Shown here one piece after another: positions 37,157 through 46,043 of a stretch of DNA of 64,000 bases (positions are counted from its first letter, which is position 1; each line of letters opens with the position of its first letter). A program made the position numbers and the translations under genes. Source of the stretch: Mycolicibacterium sp. YH-1 (GTDB lineage: Bacteria > Actinomycetota > Actinomycetes > Mycobacteriales > Mycobacteriaceae); assembly GCF_022557175.1 (NCBI RefSeq), contig NZ_CP092915.1, forward strand, positions 930,001 to 994,000. The letters are read 5' to 3'. The notes below the pieces were generated by a model. It ran no database searches, had not been told where the DNA came from, and saw only the letters and a program-made list of their open reading frames with translations.

Positions 37157-37695
37157 CGCGCAGTCGCCCAGCGTGCGATGCTCTGCGCGTACAGCGGTGT
37201 CTCGATCCGGCAATGCCGTCCCGAGGCCTCCTGCCGGGCGTTCGCTGCCTCTTCGAATGTCTGTCCCTGTTCAGCGATGAACTTCAGGAAGTCGTCGGTG
37301 GGGTGCGAGGTCACCGTGTTGGTGTAGCGGCACAGATCCCCGTCGAGATGCTCCATGCGAAGTTCCCAAATGACCTGCGTGGTGGTCCATCCCGACGGGG
37401 TCAGAATGTCCGACAGCGACACCATCCTGCAGTAGTGCGGCTCGGCGACCTCGTAGCGGTATTGCTGGACCACCAGGCCGGTGCCGATCATCTCGACGTT
37501 GATCGACATCGGCGTCCCGTCGTCGTCCACGGTGTAGCCGGCCGCCTTGTGATCCCCTGGCGCGCAACGTTGATACTCATGCGTCGGAAGACTTCTCAGC
37601 CACTGGGCGATATCGACTCGATCGATGGGCGCCTCCACGTCGGCGGTGACAACTGCGTGTGAGAGGACCAGATCCTCGTGAACTTCGGTACGCAT
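37153..37695 (-). CDS. SRPBCC/START-like uncharacterised protein
   Basis: This is a 180-residue soluble protein without a recognisable signature sequence. A beta-rich pattern followed by a long C-terminal helix (FLKFIAEQGQTFEEAANARQE) resembles the lipid/aromatic-binding SRPBCC fold. That is a judgement by eye and is weak. It starts at ATG 37695 and is translated together with the following quinone oxidoreductase. The 109-base gap upstream (37696-37804) contains the perfect palindrome GGGCTAGCCC at 37786-37795, next to the convergently read end of the PPOX unit, and probably this operon's promoter. Confidence 0.6.
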   Translation of the reverse strand: MRTEVHEDLVLSHAVVTADVEAPIDRVDIAQWLRSLPTHEYQRCAPGDHKAAGYTVDDDGTPMSINVEMIGTGLVVQQYRYEVAEPHYCRMVSLSDILTPSGWTTTQVIWELRMEHLDGDLCRYTNTVTSHPTDDFLKFIAEQGQTFEEAANARQEASGRHCRIETPLYAQSIARWATAR

Positions 37696-37804
37696 CGATA
37701 GCTCCCTGCGCTTGCGTGTTTGGACGTCACAAGCGTGTCCGTGCAGGGGCGAGCGAACAATGCCGCTGGCCTGACCCGGAAGGTAGGGCTAGCCCCCAGC
37801 GCAG

Positions 37805-38239
37805 TCAGACGTCGCGGGCGTCCGCGGTGAGCAGGTGCGGCTCGGTTTCGGTGTCGTCGATCCCGAAGCTGATGATGCGTCGTGGTGTGATGCGGATGAT
37901 GGATCGGTCCAGCCTGTCCCCGTTGGGTTCGGTTGGCACCGTGTCGATTTCGGCCTGCACCGCGGTGCCGCGGATCTCCAGGCAACGCACCCGCCACGGA
38001 TCGCGTGAGGTGATATCGTCCACGACGAACGCGACGGTCGAGTTGGTGGCGATGTTGCGGAACTTCCGGCTCGAGGACATGCCGTATCCGACGATGTCGA
38101 TGGTCCCGAGTTCGTCGTTATAGCTGAAGCCGACGGGACTGTTCTGCAGCGTGCCGTCCGGCGCCATGGTGGCGAGGCGACCCAGGTCGGTCGCCGACAT
38201 GTACTCGATCTCGTGTTCCCGAAACGTCTTAGGAGCCAT
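37805..38239 (-). CDS. PPOX-class (F420/FMN-dependent) oxidoreductase
   Basis: This is a 144-residue split-barrel flavin or F420-binding protein. The features FREHEIEYMSATDLGRLATM at the N-terminus, then SPVGFSYND, and a central KFRNIATNSTVAFVVDD match the pyridoxamine-phosphate-oxidase-like group common in mycobacteria. ATG 38239 is chosen over GTG 38248, because the -10 element overlaps the latter and lies 7 bases before ATG. The promoter has an unusual 19-base MerR-type spacer. The gene probably reduces a stress-related substrate. Confidence 0.83.
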   Translation of the reverse strand: MAPKTFREHEIEYMSATDLGRLATMAPDGTLQNSPVGFSYNDELGTIDIVGYGMSSSRKFRNIATNSTVAFVVDDITSRDPWRVRCLEIRGTAVQAEIDTVPTEPNGDRLDRSIIRITPRRIISFGIDDTETEPHLLTADARDV

Positions 38240-38246
38240 GGCAACC

Positions 38247-38277
38247 ACGGTAGAACCTCAAGCGAGGTTGACGTCAA
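38247..38277 (-). promoter_or_regulatory. MerR-type promoter with 19-base spacer and internal dyad
   Basis: On the minus strand, -35 TTGACG (38277-38272) and -10 TACCGT (38252-38247) are 19 bases apart. The spacer contains the perfect dyad AACCTC-GCTT-GAGGTT. This is the hallmark of promoters twisted into activity by MerR-family regulators. No MerR gene is present in the window. Confidence 0.6.
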
Positions 38278-39479
38278 GGGTTGATGGTCAGCTGACCGAT
38301 CTGGCGGCCCCAGACGTAGTCGATGGCGACTGGCTGGCCGATCTCCATGTGGTTGTAGGGCGCGATGCTGTAACCGGTGTCCATCACGAGGTAGGGGTGT
38401 GGCCACAAGTCGCGGGTCACCTTCTGCCAGCAGCCCGGCCTGCCCTCGGGGCCTCCCCTGGCGTTGACGCGCGGCAGATTGTCGGGATAGATGAACGGGT
38501 TTCCCGCGCCCATCACCGTGCCGTACGCCGACAGCGAATACCCGTTGTCGCCGCCGAGCGAGCGCTGAATCCGCGGCGCGACATCGTGGTAGTTGCGAAT
38601 GGTGCAGAAGAGCATTCCCCGGTAGTCGTCGAGCAACTTGGCGCTCGGCACGAGGTCGGCGGCACCTCGGACGAGGAACGGCGCCGCCTCCTCGAACGTC
38701 TCGGCTGCGGTGGTGGCGAATCCGATCGACGCCATCAGTGCCGCGTCGACGTCCTTGCGTCGCTCGTTGAGTGACGCCGCCGTCGTCAGTGCCGCGTCCA
38801 GCCCGTCGGCGAGGCCGGGCGCGGAGTCCGCGTAGATCTCGGTGAGGTCGGCAGTCGCGACGATGTCCTCGGTCAGACGCGGCATCCGGGCATTGACGTC
38901 GTCGAGGATCACGTTGGCGTGCTCGAGGGATGCGCCGAACCGGTCGCCGAGGCCGGTGAGCGCCTCGGCGGTCGCCGTTAGGGTGGCGTTCAGCTTGATT
39001 GGGTCCACCTGCTCGGCGATCGCCGTCACCGTCTCGAACAGGCTGTTGAACTCCGTGGTCACCGATGATGCCCTGATCACCCCACCGGATGAGATGCGTT
39101 GGGCAGATGGGTCACCCGGTGAACTCAGCGCGATGTACTTGTTGCCGAACACCGTGCTGGCATTGATGTGAGCCTCGACGTTGGCGGGTATCCGGGACAG
39201 CTGCCGCGAGTCGACCTCGAGATTCAGATGGGCTCCCTCGGCGCCGTCGACCGTGGTCGTGGTGACCGACTTCAACTTGCCGATCTCGACCCCGTTGAGC
39301 GTGACCTTGGCGCCGGGTTCCACGACGAGGCCGGCACGCGGCGATACGACGACCAACGGCGTGCGCGGATCGAAGTCGCCACGGAACTGCTTGTAGATCA
39401 GCGTCGCGACCAGGGCGATCACGATGAGGAAGACCGCACCGGCCACTTTGTACGGCGGCGCGTGGCGGTCGATAGCCAT
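38274..39479 (-). CDS. orphan MCE-family (MceA-like) envelope protein
   Basis: This is a 401-residue protein with one N-terminal membrane helix (residues 10-30, VAGAVFLIVIALVATLIY). The MCE/MlaD domain spans about residues 38-118 (GLVVEPGAKVTLNGVEIGKL..., VFGNKYIAL). A helical C-terminal region of the cholesterol-uptake-porter type follows. The length and the domain order match MceA proteins, which form lipid-transfer needles with five partner MCE proteins and YrbE permeases. None of those partners is nearby. It may join another mce complex or have an independent role. Start ATG 39479. Confidence 0.85.
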   Translation of the reverse strand: MAIDRHAPPYKVAGAVFLIVIALVATLIYKQFRGDFDPRTPLVVVSPRAGLVVEPGAKVTLNGVEIGKLKSVTTTTVDGAEGAHLNLEVDSRQLSRIPANVEAHINASTVFGNKYIALSSPGDPSAQRISSGGVIRASSVTTEFNSLFETVTAIAEQVDPIKLNATLTATAEALTGLGDRFGASLEHANVILDDVNARMPRLTEDIVATADLTEIYADSAPGLADGLDAALTTAASLNERRKDVDAALMASIGFATTAAETFEEAAPFLVRGAADLVPSAKLLDDYRGMLFCTIRNYHDVAPRIQRSLGGDNGYSLSAYGTVMGAGNPFIYPDNLPRVNARGGPEGRPGCWQKVTRDLWPHPYLVMDTGYSIAPYNHMEIGQPVAIDYVWGRQIGQLTINP

Positions 39480-39495
39480 TTTGCGACACTAGGGT

Positions 39496-39888
39496 ATGGC
39501 TGCCCGTCGCACCGCGGATCCGGCGAAGACTCGGCAAGCGGTGACCGCAATTGCCGACTGGCTGCGCGACGACGGTGTTGAGGCGCCGGACCGAACCGTG
39601 CTGGCCGATGCCGTCCGGCTCACGGCCCGAACACTGGCGGCGATGGCTCCCGGTGCAAGCGTCGAAGTCCGCGTCCCCCCATTCGTTGCGGTGCAATGCA
39701 TCTCGGGACCTCGCCACACCCGGGGCACGCCGCCGAACGTGGTCGAGACCGATCCGAGGACGTGGCTCCTGCTGGCCACCGGACTGCTCTCGGTACCCGA
39801 CGCTGCCGCCGGTGGGGCGTTGCAGATGTCGGGGTCGCGGGCGCAGGAGATCGCCGAATGGCTGCCGGTGGTCCCGCTTTCGAATTGA
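39496..39888 (+). CDS. sterol carrier protein-like small protein (Rv0807-like)
   Basis: This is a 130-residue protein annotated in mycobacteria as sterol carrier family protein (SCP_3 type). Features are ARRTADPAKTRQAVTAIADWL at the N-terminus and GPRHTRGTPPNVVETDPRTWL in the middle. The closest context partner is Rv0807, which precedes purF in M. tuberculosis. ATG 39496 is divergent from the MCE gene across 16 bases. Lipid binding is inferred from the family name; no ligand is known. Confidence 0.8.
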   Translation: MAARRTADPAKTRQAVTAIADWLRDDGVEAPDRTVLADAVRLTARTLAAMAPGASVEVRVPPFVAVQCISGPRHTRGTPPNVVETDPRTWLLLATGLLSVPDAAAGGALQMSGSRAQEIAEWLPVVPLSN

Positions 39889-39893
39889 GGCGC

Positions 39894-41150
39894 TCAGCCG
39901 AAGTAGGGCGTCTCCTGTACCCAGTGGAAACCGCGACTGCGCAGGGTGAAGTCGTCCAGCGGCTGCCGTTGCAGTTCAATCGTGACGGGCTTGCCGTCCA
40001 TTTTTCCGTCGAGGCGCAATCGGTCCGGGCCCTGCCGGTCGATGGCCAGGGTGGTGGTGCCCACCGTCAGGACATCGCCCGTCTGCGTCGCGGGCTCGTC
40101 GACGAGCTCACCGTCCATGCGCTGGTGGGTCACCACGCCCGGGTGGTCGAAGACGACCCGCTGCCAACGCATCTCGTCGGTGGTCAGCGGGGGCCGCACA
40201 TCACCGCCGACTGTGAACTCGGTCACCGACCAGATGCCGTACAACTCGGGTTTGGTTCTGCCGTCGCCGTACTCGTACCAGCCTGCGACGTTGATCGCCA
40301 CGCACCCCGCGGCAACCCACACGCCCAGCGCCAGCTGCACCGCCACCGCGATCCGGTTGCGCCTGGCGGAGGAGAACAGGTCGGCTGGGATGAAGGGGTC
40401 GGCCTGTCGCTGCAACACCAGCACGTCGGCCAGTCGCCGGACATGCGGCGCCACCAGAATCACGCTGATCACCAGCAGGTGGAACGACAGGATCTTCACC
40501 GGCACGTCGTAGGTCATGTTGAGCAGGAAGATCTGGCCGGTGCCCACGACGCTGAGCAGCGCGCCCAGCAGTGCGGTCCTCGGCCAGAACAGCAGCAGCC
40601 CGGCCACCACCTCGACGGCGCCCAGTGCGATCTCGTACGGGTGCGAGCTGCCGACCTGCAACCACAGCACCGCCATGGGGCTTAGGTTCCCGAAGGGTTC
40701 GAGCAGGCTCGACAGCGGCGGCGTCGGCATCTGCGTCGGAATCACCTTCGCGAAGCCGTAGAACAGCATCTGACCGCCGAGGCAGAGGCGAAGGAACGTG
40801 GTGAACCACGCGGCCAGGCGCGGGTAGGCGGCGCGCCGCCGGTCGAGCACCGACCAGATGGCCGTGGCGACGACGGCGACGGCGAGAAGCCAGAAGATCA
40901 GCACCCAGATGGCGGCCTGATCGCCGCTGCCGGATTCCGTCAGCGGCGAGTCGACACCGAACACCGTGCGACCGACCCATCCGGTGACGGGTTCCAGCGC
41001 GAGCATCTGCCACAGCACGGCGCGGTCGGGGAGCCACTGCGACAGCACACCGGTGAACACGAAGGTGATCTGGGCGAACGCCAGGCAGAACAGACCGAAG
41101 TAGACGACGCAGAAACGGAACGCGATGCGGGTCGGCAAACGCCAGTGCAT
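39894..41150 (-). CDS. polytopic membrane protein, DoxX-related
   Basis: This 418-residue protein has about eight hydrophobic segments in its first 300 residues and a soluble C-terminal part of about 120 residues. A central segment, LRLCLGGQMLFYGFAKVIPTQM, resembles DoxX/HTTM-type membrane proteins. It starts at ATG 41150 (HWRLPTRIAFRFCVVYFGL). It is divergent from purF; the spacer of 154 bases carries the promoters of both. Function unknown. Confidence 0.75.
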   Translation of the reverse strand: MHWRLPTRIAFRFCVVYFGLFCLAFAQITFVFTGVLSQWLPDRAVLWQMLALEPVTGWVGRTVFGVDSPLTESGSGDQAAIWVLIFWLLAVAVVATAIWSVLDRRRAAYPRLAAWFTTFLRLCLGGQMLFYGFAKVIPTQMPTPPLSSLLEPFGNLSPMAVLWLQVGSSHPYEIALGAVEVVAGLLLFWPRTALLGALLSVVGTGQIFLLNMTYDVPVKILSFHLLVISVILVAPHVRRLADVLVLQRQADPFIPADLFSSARRNRIAVAVQLALGVWVAAGCVAINVAGWYEYGDGRTKPELYGIWSVTEFTVGGDVRPPLTTDEMRWQRVVFDHPGVVTHQRMDGELVDEPATQTGDVLTVGTTTLAIDRQGPDRLRLDGKMDGKPVTIELQRQPLDDFTLRSRGFHWVQETPYFG

Positions 41151-41259
41151 GTATCTCCCTTGAGTGCGAATGTGCGGCCGGGAATCGCGCACGGTGTCTT
41201 CGTGGTTGAAATGAACTGCGACATCGTCGTGCGATTCCGTCTTTGACCGTCGTTCACCG

Positions 41260-41265
41260 TAGACT
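41260..41265 (+). promoter_or_regulatory. -10 element of purF
   Basis: TAGACT is followed by about 39 bases before the purF GTG, including AGGGAGCAGCC as a possible ribosome site. A TTGACC lies upstream, but its 11-base spacing is too short for a -35 element. The rest of the 41151-41304 spacer shows nothing else that I can name. Confidence 0.35.
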
Positions 41266-41304
41266 CAGAGACGTCACCCCCAGCCCCCAGGGAGCAGCCT
41301 GATT

Positions 41305-42846
41305 GTGACCGCCGAAGAGCCCGTACAGGTAGATAACGAGCCGAAGGAAGAGTGCGGCGTCTTCGGCGTCTGGGCCCCTGGCGAGGACGTGGCCAAGCTC
41401 ACTTATTACGGCCTTTATGCACTGCAACACCGTGGCCAGGAGGCGGCGGGTATCGCCGTCGCCGACGGCTCGCAGGTGCTGGTGTTCAAGGATCTCGGCC
41501 TGGTCAGCCAGGTGTTCGATGAGCAGACGCTTGCCGCGATGGACGGCCACGTCGCGGTCGGACACTGTCGCTACTCCACGACCGGCTCCACCACGTGGGA
41601 GAACGCGCAGCCGGTGTTCCGCAACACCGCGGCAGGTACCGGTGTCGCCTTGGGACACAACGGCAATCTGGTCAACACCGCCGAACTGGCGGCGCGCGCG
41701 AGAGACGCAGGCCTGATCAACACCCGCGCCCCGGCGTCCGCGACCACCGACTCCGACATCCTTGGCGCGTTGCTGGCGCACGGCGCGGCCGACTCGACGC
41801 TGGAACAGGCTGCTCTGGAACTGCTGCCGACGGTGCGCGGTGCGTTCTGCCTCACCTTCATGGACGAGAACACCCTGTATGCGGCGCGTGACCCGCATGG
41901 TGTGCGACCGCTGTCGCTCGGCCGGTTGGACCGCGGTTGGGTAGTGGCCTCGGAGACCGCGGCGCTCGACATCGTCGGCGCGTCATTCGTCCGCGACATC
42001 GAGCCCGGCGAGCTGTTGGCCATCGACGCCGACGGCGTGCGCTCCACGCGCTTCGCCAACCCGACGCCCAAGGCGTGCGTTTTCGAGTACGTGTACCTCG
42101 CGCGCCCGGACAGCATTCTGGCGGGCCGTTCGGTGCACGCCACCCGCGTGGAGATAGGCCGCAGGCTCGCCGCCGAGATGCCCGTGGATGCCGACCTGGT
42201 GATCGGTGTGCCGGAATCGGGCACACCCGCCGCGGTCGGCTACGCCCAGGGTTCGGGTATCCCCTACGGCCAGGGCCTCATGAAGAACGCCTACGTGGGC
42301 CGCACCTTCATTCAGCCGTCGCAGACCATCCGCCAGCTCGGCATCCGGCTCAAGCTCAACCCGCTGAAGGAAGTCATCCGCGGTAAGCGGCTGATCGTCG
42401 TCGACGATTCGATAGTGCGCGGAAACACTCAGCGCGCACTGATCCGCATGCTCCGCGAGGCGGGCGCCCTCGAGGTGCACGTCCGGATCGCCTCGCCCCC
42501 GGTGAGGTGGCCCTGCTTCTACGGCATCGACTTCGCCACCCCGGCCGAGCTGATCGCCAACGCGTCGAGCAACTCGGCCGACGAGGACGAGATGGTCGAC
42601 GGCGTCCGCCGCGCGATCGGTGCCGACACCCTGGGCTACATCAGTACCCAAGGGATGATCGCGGCCACCGAGCAGCCCGCGACGCGACTGTGCTCGGCAT
42701 GCTTCGACGGCAACTACCCGATCGAGTTGCCCGGTGAGACCGCGTTGGGCAAGAACGTGATCGAGCACATGCTCGAGACCGCGGCCCGTACCGGTATTCC
42801 GCTGCAAGCCGACAACGACAACGCCAGCGCCGTCCGTAGGCCGTAA
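41305..42846 (+). CDS. purF: amidophosphoribosyltransferase
   Basis: PurF commits PRPP to purine synthesis by forming phosphoribosylamine. The 513-residue precursor has a short propeptide, and Cys17 in KEECGVFGVW is the N-terminal nucleophile after processing. Glutaminase residues (GHCRYSTTG) and the PRPP loop VVDDSIVRGNT near residue 368 are present. Cys residues in PCFYGIDF and LCSACFDG are consistent with the 4Fe-4S cluster of the Bacillus-type enzyme. It starts at GTG 41305 and ends 1 base before the convergent NAD-binding protein. Confidence 0.97.
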   Translation: MTAEEPVQVDNEPKEECGVFGVWAPGEDVAKLTYYGLYALQHRGQEAAGIAVADGSQVLVFKDLGLVSQVFDEQTLAAMDGHVAVGHCRYSTTGSTTWENAQPVFRNTAAGTGVALGHNGNLVNTAELAARARDAGLINTRAPASATTDSDILGALLAHGAADSTLEQAALELLPTVRGAFCLTFMDENTLYAARDPHGVRPLSLGRLDRGWVVASETAALDIVGASFVRDIEPGELLAIDADGVRSTRFANPTPKACVFEYVYLARPDSILAGRSVHATRVEIGRRLAAEMPVDADLVIGVPESGTPAAVGYAQGSGIPYGQGLMKNAYVGRTFIQPSQTIRQLGIRLKLNPLKEVIRGKRLIVVDDSIVRGNTQRALIRMLREAGALEVHVRIASPPVRWPCFYGIDFATPAELIANASSNSADEDEMVDGVRRAIGADTLGYISTQGMIAATEQPATRLCSACFDGNYPIELPGETALGKNVIEHMLETAARTGIPLQADNDNASAVRRP

Positions 42847-42847
42847 A

Positions 42848-43825
42848 TCACTGCGGCTGGGCAGAACTGAACCGGAACAGGTGACGACGCCCACCGCCTG
42901 ACGCCGTTCCATCGTGGTCGAGCGCCGCCCTGACCGACTCCCGGTAGGGGGTCAGGCCGTCTGGCGGCGGGCCAATCACCGAGTCGACGTCGCGCTCTAG
43001 CGCGACGGCGTCGCAGTGCAGGGACTCGACCAGCGGGCGCGCCAGGCCCGAGGGTATCGGCGTCACCAGGCCCACCCACCAGCTTGCGATCGACGGCGTC
43101 AGCAGCGGCAGCGCCACGATCACGCGCTTGCGGAGCCCGGCGACGTCGGCGTAGCCCTGCATCGCCTCGCCGTACTCCATCACGTCCGGTCCGCCGACGT
43201 CCCACGTGCGCGACTCGGGCACCGGCACCTCGGCGGCCGCGGCCAGGTAGTGCAAGACGTCGTCGACGGCGATCGGCTGGATCCGGTTGTGCACCCACTT
43301 CGGGGTGGTCATCACCGGCAGCCTGTCGGTGAGGTGGCGGATCATCTCGAACGACGCCGAACCCGACCCAATCACGATGCCCGCCTGCAGCACGACGGTC
43401 TCGATGCCCGACTCGATCAGGATGTCGCCGACGGCGGCGCGTGACCGCAGGTGCGGTGACAGGTCGCCGTCGGGGTGAAGGCCGCTCAGATAGACGAACC
43501 GCTTCACCCCGGCGTGCCTGGCCGCGGCGACGACGTTGCGGGCTGAGCGCTCCTCCTCGCTGACGAAGTCGGATGACGAGCCCATCGAGTGGACGAGGTA
43601 GTAGACGACGTCGACACCCTCGAATGCCAGGGTCAGCGACTCGGGATCACCCAGATCGCCGCGCGCCACCTCAACGTCATCACGCCAGACTCGATCACGC
43701 AGCTTGTCGGGACTGCGCGCCAACGCGCGCACGGGGTGTCCCCGACTCAACAGCACCGGGACCAGATGCCCGCCGATGTATCCCGTTGCTCCGGTTACCA
43801 GGCACCGCGTGTTCGCCTCCGACAC
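42848..43825 (-). CDS. atypical SDR, NAD(P)H-binding (NmrA-like) protein
   Basis: This is a 325-residue extended/atypical SDR. TGATGYIGGHL forms the Rossmann loop near residue 10, and VVYYLVHSMG and FVYLSGLHPDGDLSPHLRSR fit the YbjT/NmrA-like group. The usual YxxxK is replaced, so it may be a sensor or an unusual reductase. The start is GTG 43825. The C-terminal 90 residues have no parallel in the standard fold. Convergent with purF. Confidence 0.8.
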   Translation of the reverse strand: MSEANTRCLVTGATGYIGGHLVPVLLSRGHPVRALARSPDKLRDRVWRDDVEVARGDLGDPESLTLAFEGVDVVYYLVHSMGSSSDFVSEEERSARNVVAAARHAGVKRFVYLSGLHPDGDLSPHLRSRAAVGDILIESGIETVVLQAGIVIGSGSASFEMIRHLTDRLPVMTTPKWVHNRIQPIAVDDVLHYLAAAAEVPVPESRTWDVGGPDVMEYGEAMQGYADVAGLRKRVIVALPLLTPSIASWWVGLVTPIPSGLARPLVESLHCDAVALERDVDSVIGPPPDGLTPYRESVRAALDHDGTASGGGRRHLFRFSSAQPQ

Positions 43826-43897
43826 CAGTTCTCCGATCGTCCAGCTGGCTCGGTAGGTATTCGGAGCCGGTGGATGTCCGGATGACCGCTTACGGCA

Positions 43898-44332
43898 TCA
43901 CTCAAACGAGCAGCCGGGGTTGGGCACCGCATTGGCCTGTGGCGCGCCGGCCGGCTCGATGTAGCCCACCCACATCACCAGGGGGTCGGGACCGAGGTTG
44001 CGGCCGACGTGCACGTAGCCGGGCCCGCTCTCCTCGGTGATGGTGGCGCCCGTGGGGTAGACGCCGTCGATCGAGCAGTCCGAGGCATAGTGCGTCAGCG
44101 TGCCCTCCCGGATCACGCCGTAGACCTGTCCGGGGTGCCAGTGCCAGCCCGTGCTGCCGCCCGGCGCGATGGTGATCTCCTTGGTCAGGTAGTCCACTCC
44201 GTCGACGGTCGCCTGTGACAGCGTCTTCGCTTCTATGTCGATGCCGGGCGTCGCCGACGCGGGGCTCGCGACCCCGATCGGGAGCGGTAGTGCAGCCGCC
44301 ACAGTGGCCGTCAACCAGCGATGTCTGTTCAT
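43898..44332 (-). CDS. exported cupin-domain protein
   Basis: This is a 144-residue protein with an N-terminal signal peptide (about residues 1-28, cleavage after ASA). A cupin motif follows: GGSTGWHWHPGQVYGVIREGTL supplies the His and Glu ligands of motif 1, and a second segment contains GYVHVGRNLG. Two Cys residues (DCSIDGV and PGCSFE) could form a disulfide outside the cell. It starts at ATG 44332, divergent from purM. The ligand is unknown. Confidence 0.82.
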   Translation of the reverse strand: MNRHRWLTATVAAALPLPIGVASPASATPGIDIEAKTLSQATVDGVDYLTKEITIAPGGSTGWHWHPGQVYGVIREGTLTHYASDCSIDGVYPTGATITEESGPGYVHVGRNLGPDPLVMWVGYIEPAGAPQANAVPNPGCSFE

Positions 44333-44425
44333 GATGGCCCAGCGTGGCACACGTATGAGGGCGCCGAGGGGGACCGGTTGGATCGGCCCGACCGGCGTGC
44401 GTGCACCGCTGGGTTCGGGTACCGG

Positions 44426-44468
44426 TAATCTTGGGCGCGATGAGCGAGGTTCAGCAAGCGAATCAGCG

Positions 44469-44472
<4 letters not shown>
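44426..44472 (+). promoter_or_regulatory. leaderless 10-codon leader ORF overlapping the purM start
   Basis: The -10 element TAATCT (44426-44431) lies 8 bases before ATG 44440. The ORF reads MSEVQQANQR and stops at 44472; its TGA overlaps the purM ATG (ATGA). Three of ten residues are Gln and one is Asn. The arrangement suggests coupled or attenuated translation of purM. Seen in the sequence; the function is inferred. Confidence 0.5.
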
Positions 44473-45527
<1,055 letters not shown>

Positions 45528-45551
<24 letters not shown>

Positions 45552-45794
45552 TTGGTTGATTGGCCTGGGGGACGGGCGCGGCCTTGGCGGCGCCGGTCCT
45601 CCTGTTCTACCCGCTCTTCGGGTACGTCAGGAACGCCCCTGCCGTTGAGGACATCAAGAGCGTGGGACAGTACCCGCGATTCCGATCAAATGATTGGCCC
45701 GGGGACGGGCGCGGCCTTAGCGGCGCCAGTCGTCCTCTTCTACCCACTCGTCAGGTACGTCGGGGACAGCCCGACTGTTGAGATCGTCGGGAGC
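45528..45794. repeat. decayed tandem duplication across the purM/DUF3073 junction
   Basis: Unit 1 (45528-45661) and unit 2 (45662-45794) both open with GTGGGACAGYACCCGCG and are roughly four-fifths identical by eye. Unit 1 contains the true purM C-terminus and a worn copy of the DUF3073 3' end. Unit 2 contains a worn copy of the purM end (VGQYPRF without a stop) and the real DUF3073 3' end. The 165 bases between the genes hold nothing else. Confidence 0.85.
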
Positions 45795-45899
45795 GTGCGA
45801 CAGCTCGCGCTGTAGCTGGCTGAGATCGGTCTGCGGAGAGCTGTACTTCAGCTCACGAGCGACCTTTGTCTGCTTTGCCTTTGCTCGGCCACGGCCCAT
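45717..45899 (-). CDS. DUF3073 small protein (Rv0810c-like)
   Basis: This is a 60-residue, highly conserved actinobacterial protein. The basic N-terminus MGRGRAKAKQTKVARELKY is followed by an acidic C-terminus ending WVEEDDWRR. It lies opposite the purM end, as Rv0810c does. The last codons lie in the second unit of the tandem duplication. The 144-base leader on the minus strand contains the hairpin CGGAGCGGCC/GGCGGCTCCG (about 45921-45949). Function unknown; nucleic-acid binding would suit the basic end. Confidence 0.88.
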   Translation of the reverse strand: MGRGRAKAKQTKVARELKYSSPQTDLSQLQRELSHAPDDLNSRAVPDVPDEWVEEDDWRR

Positions 45900-46043
45900 G
45901 AGGGACCCCCTCGCGCAATAACGGAGCGGCCCGATGTACAGGCGGCTCCGATCTGAGTGTGTTTTCGTCCTGGCAACACCTTACCGTGCCCTCTGGCTCC
46001 GTGCTGTCAGGCCCGGCTCTGTGAGAGCGCCGGGCATGCGGTA

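Noticed and set aside
41243..41265. TTGACC and TAGACT as a purF promoter pair
   Set aside because: The spacing is 11 bases, too short for a sigma-70-type promoter; only the -10 was kept.
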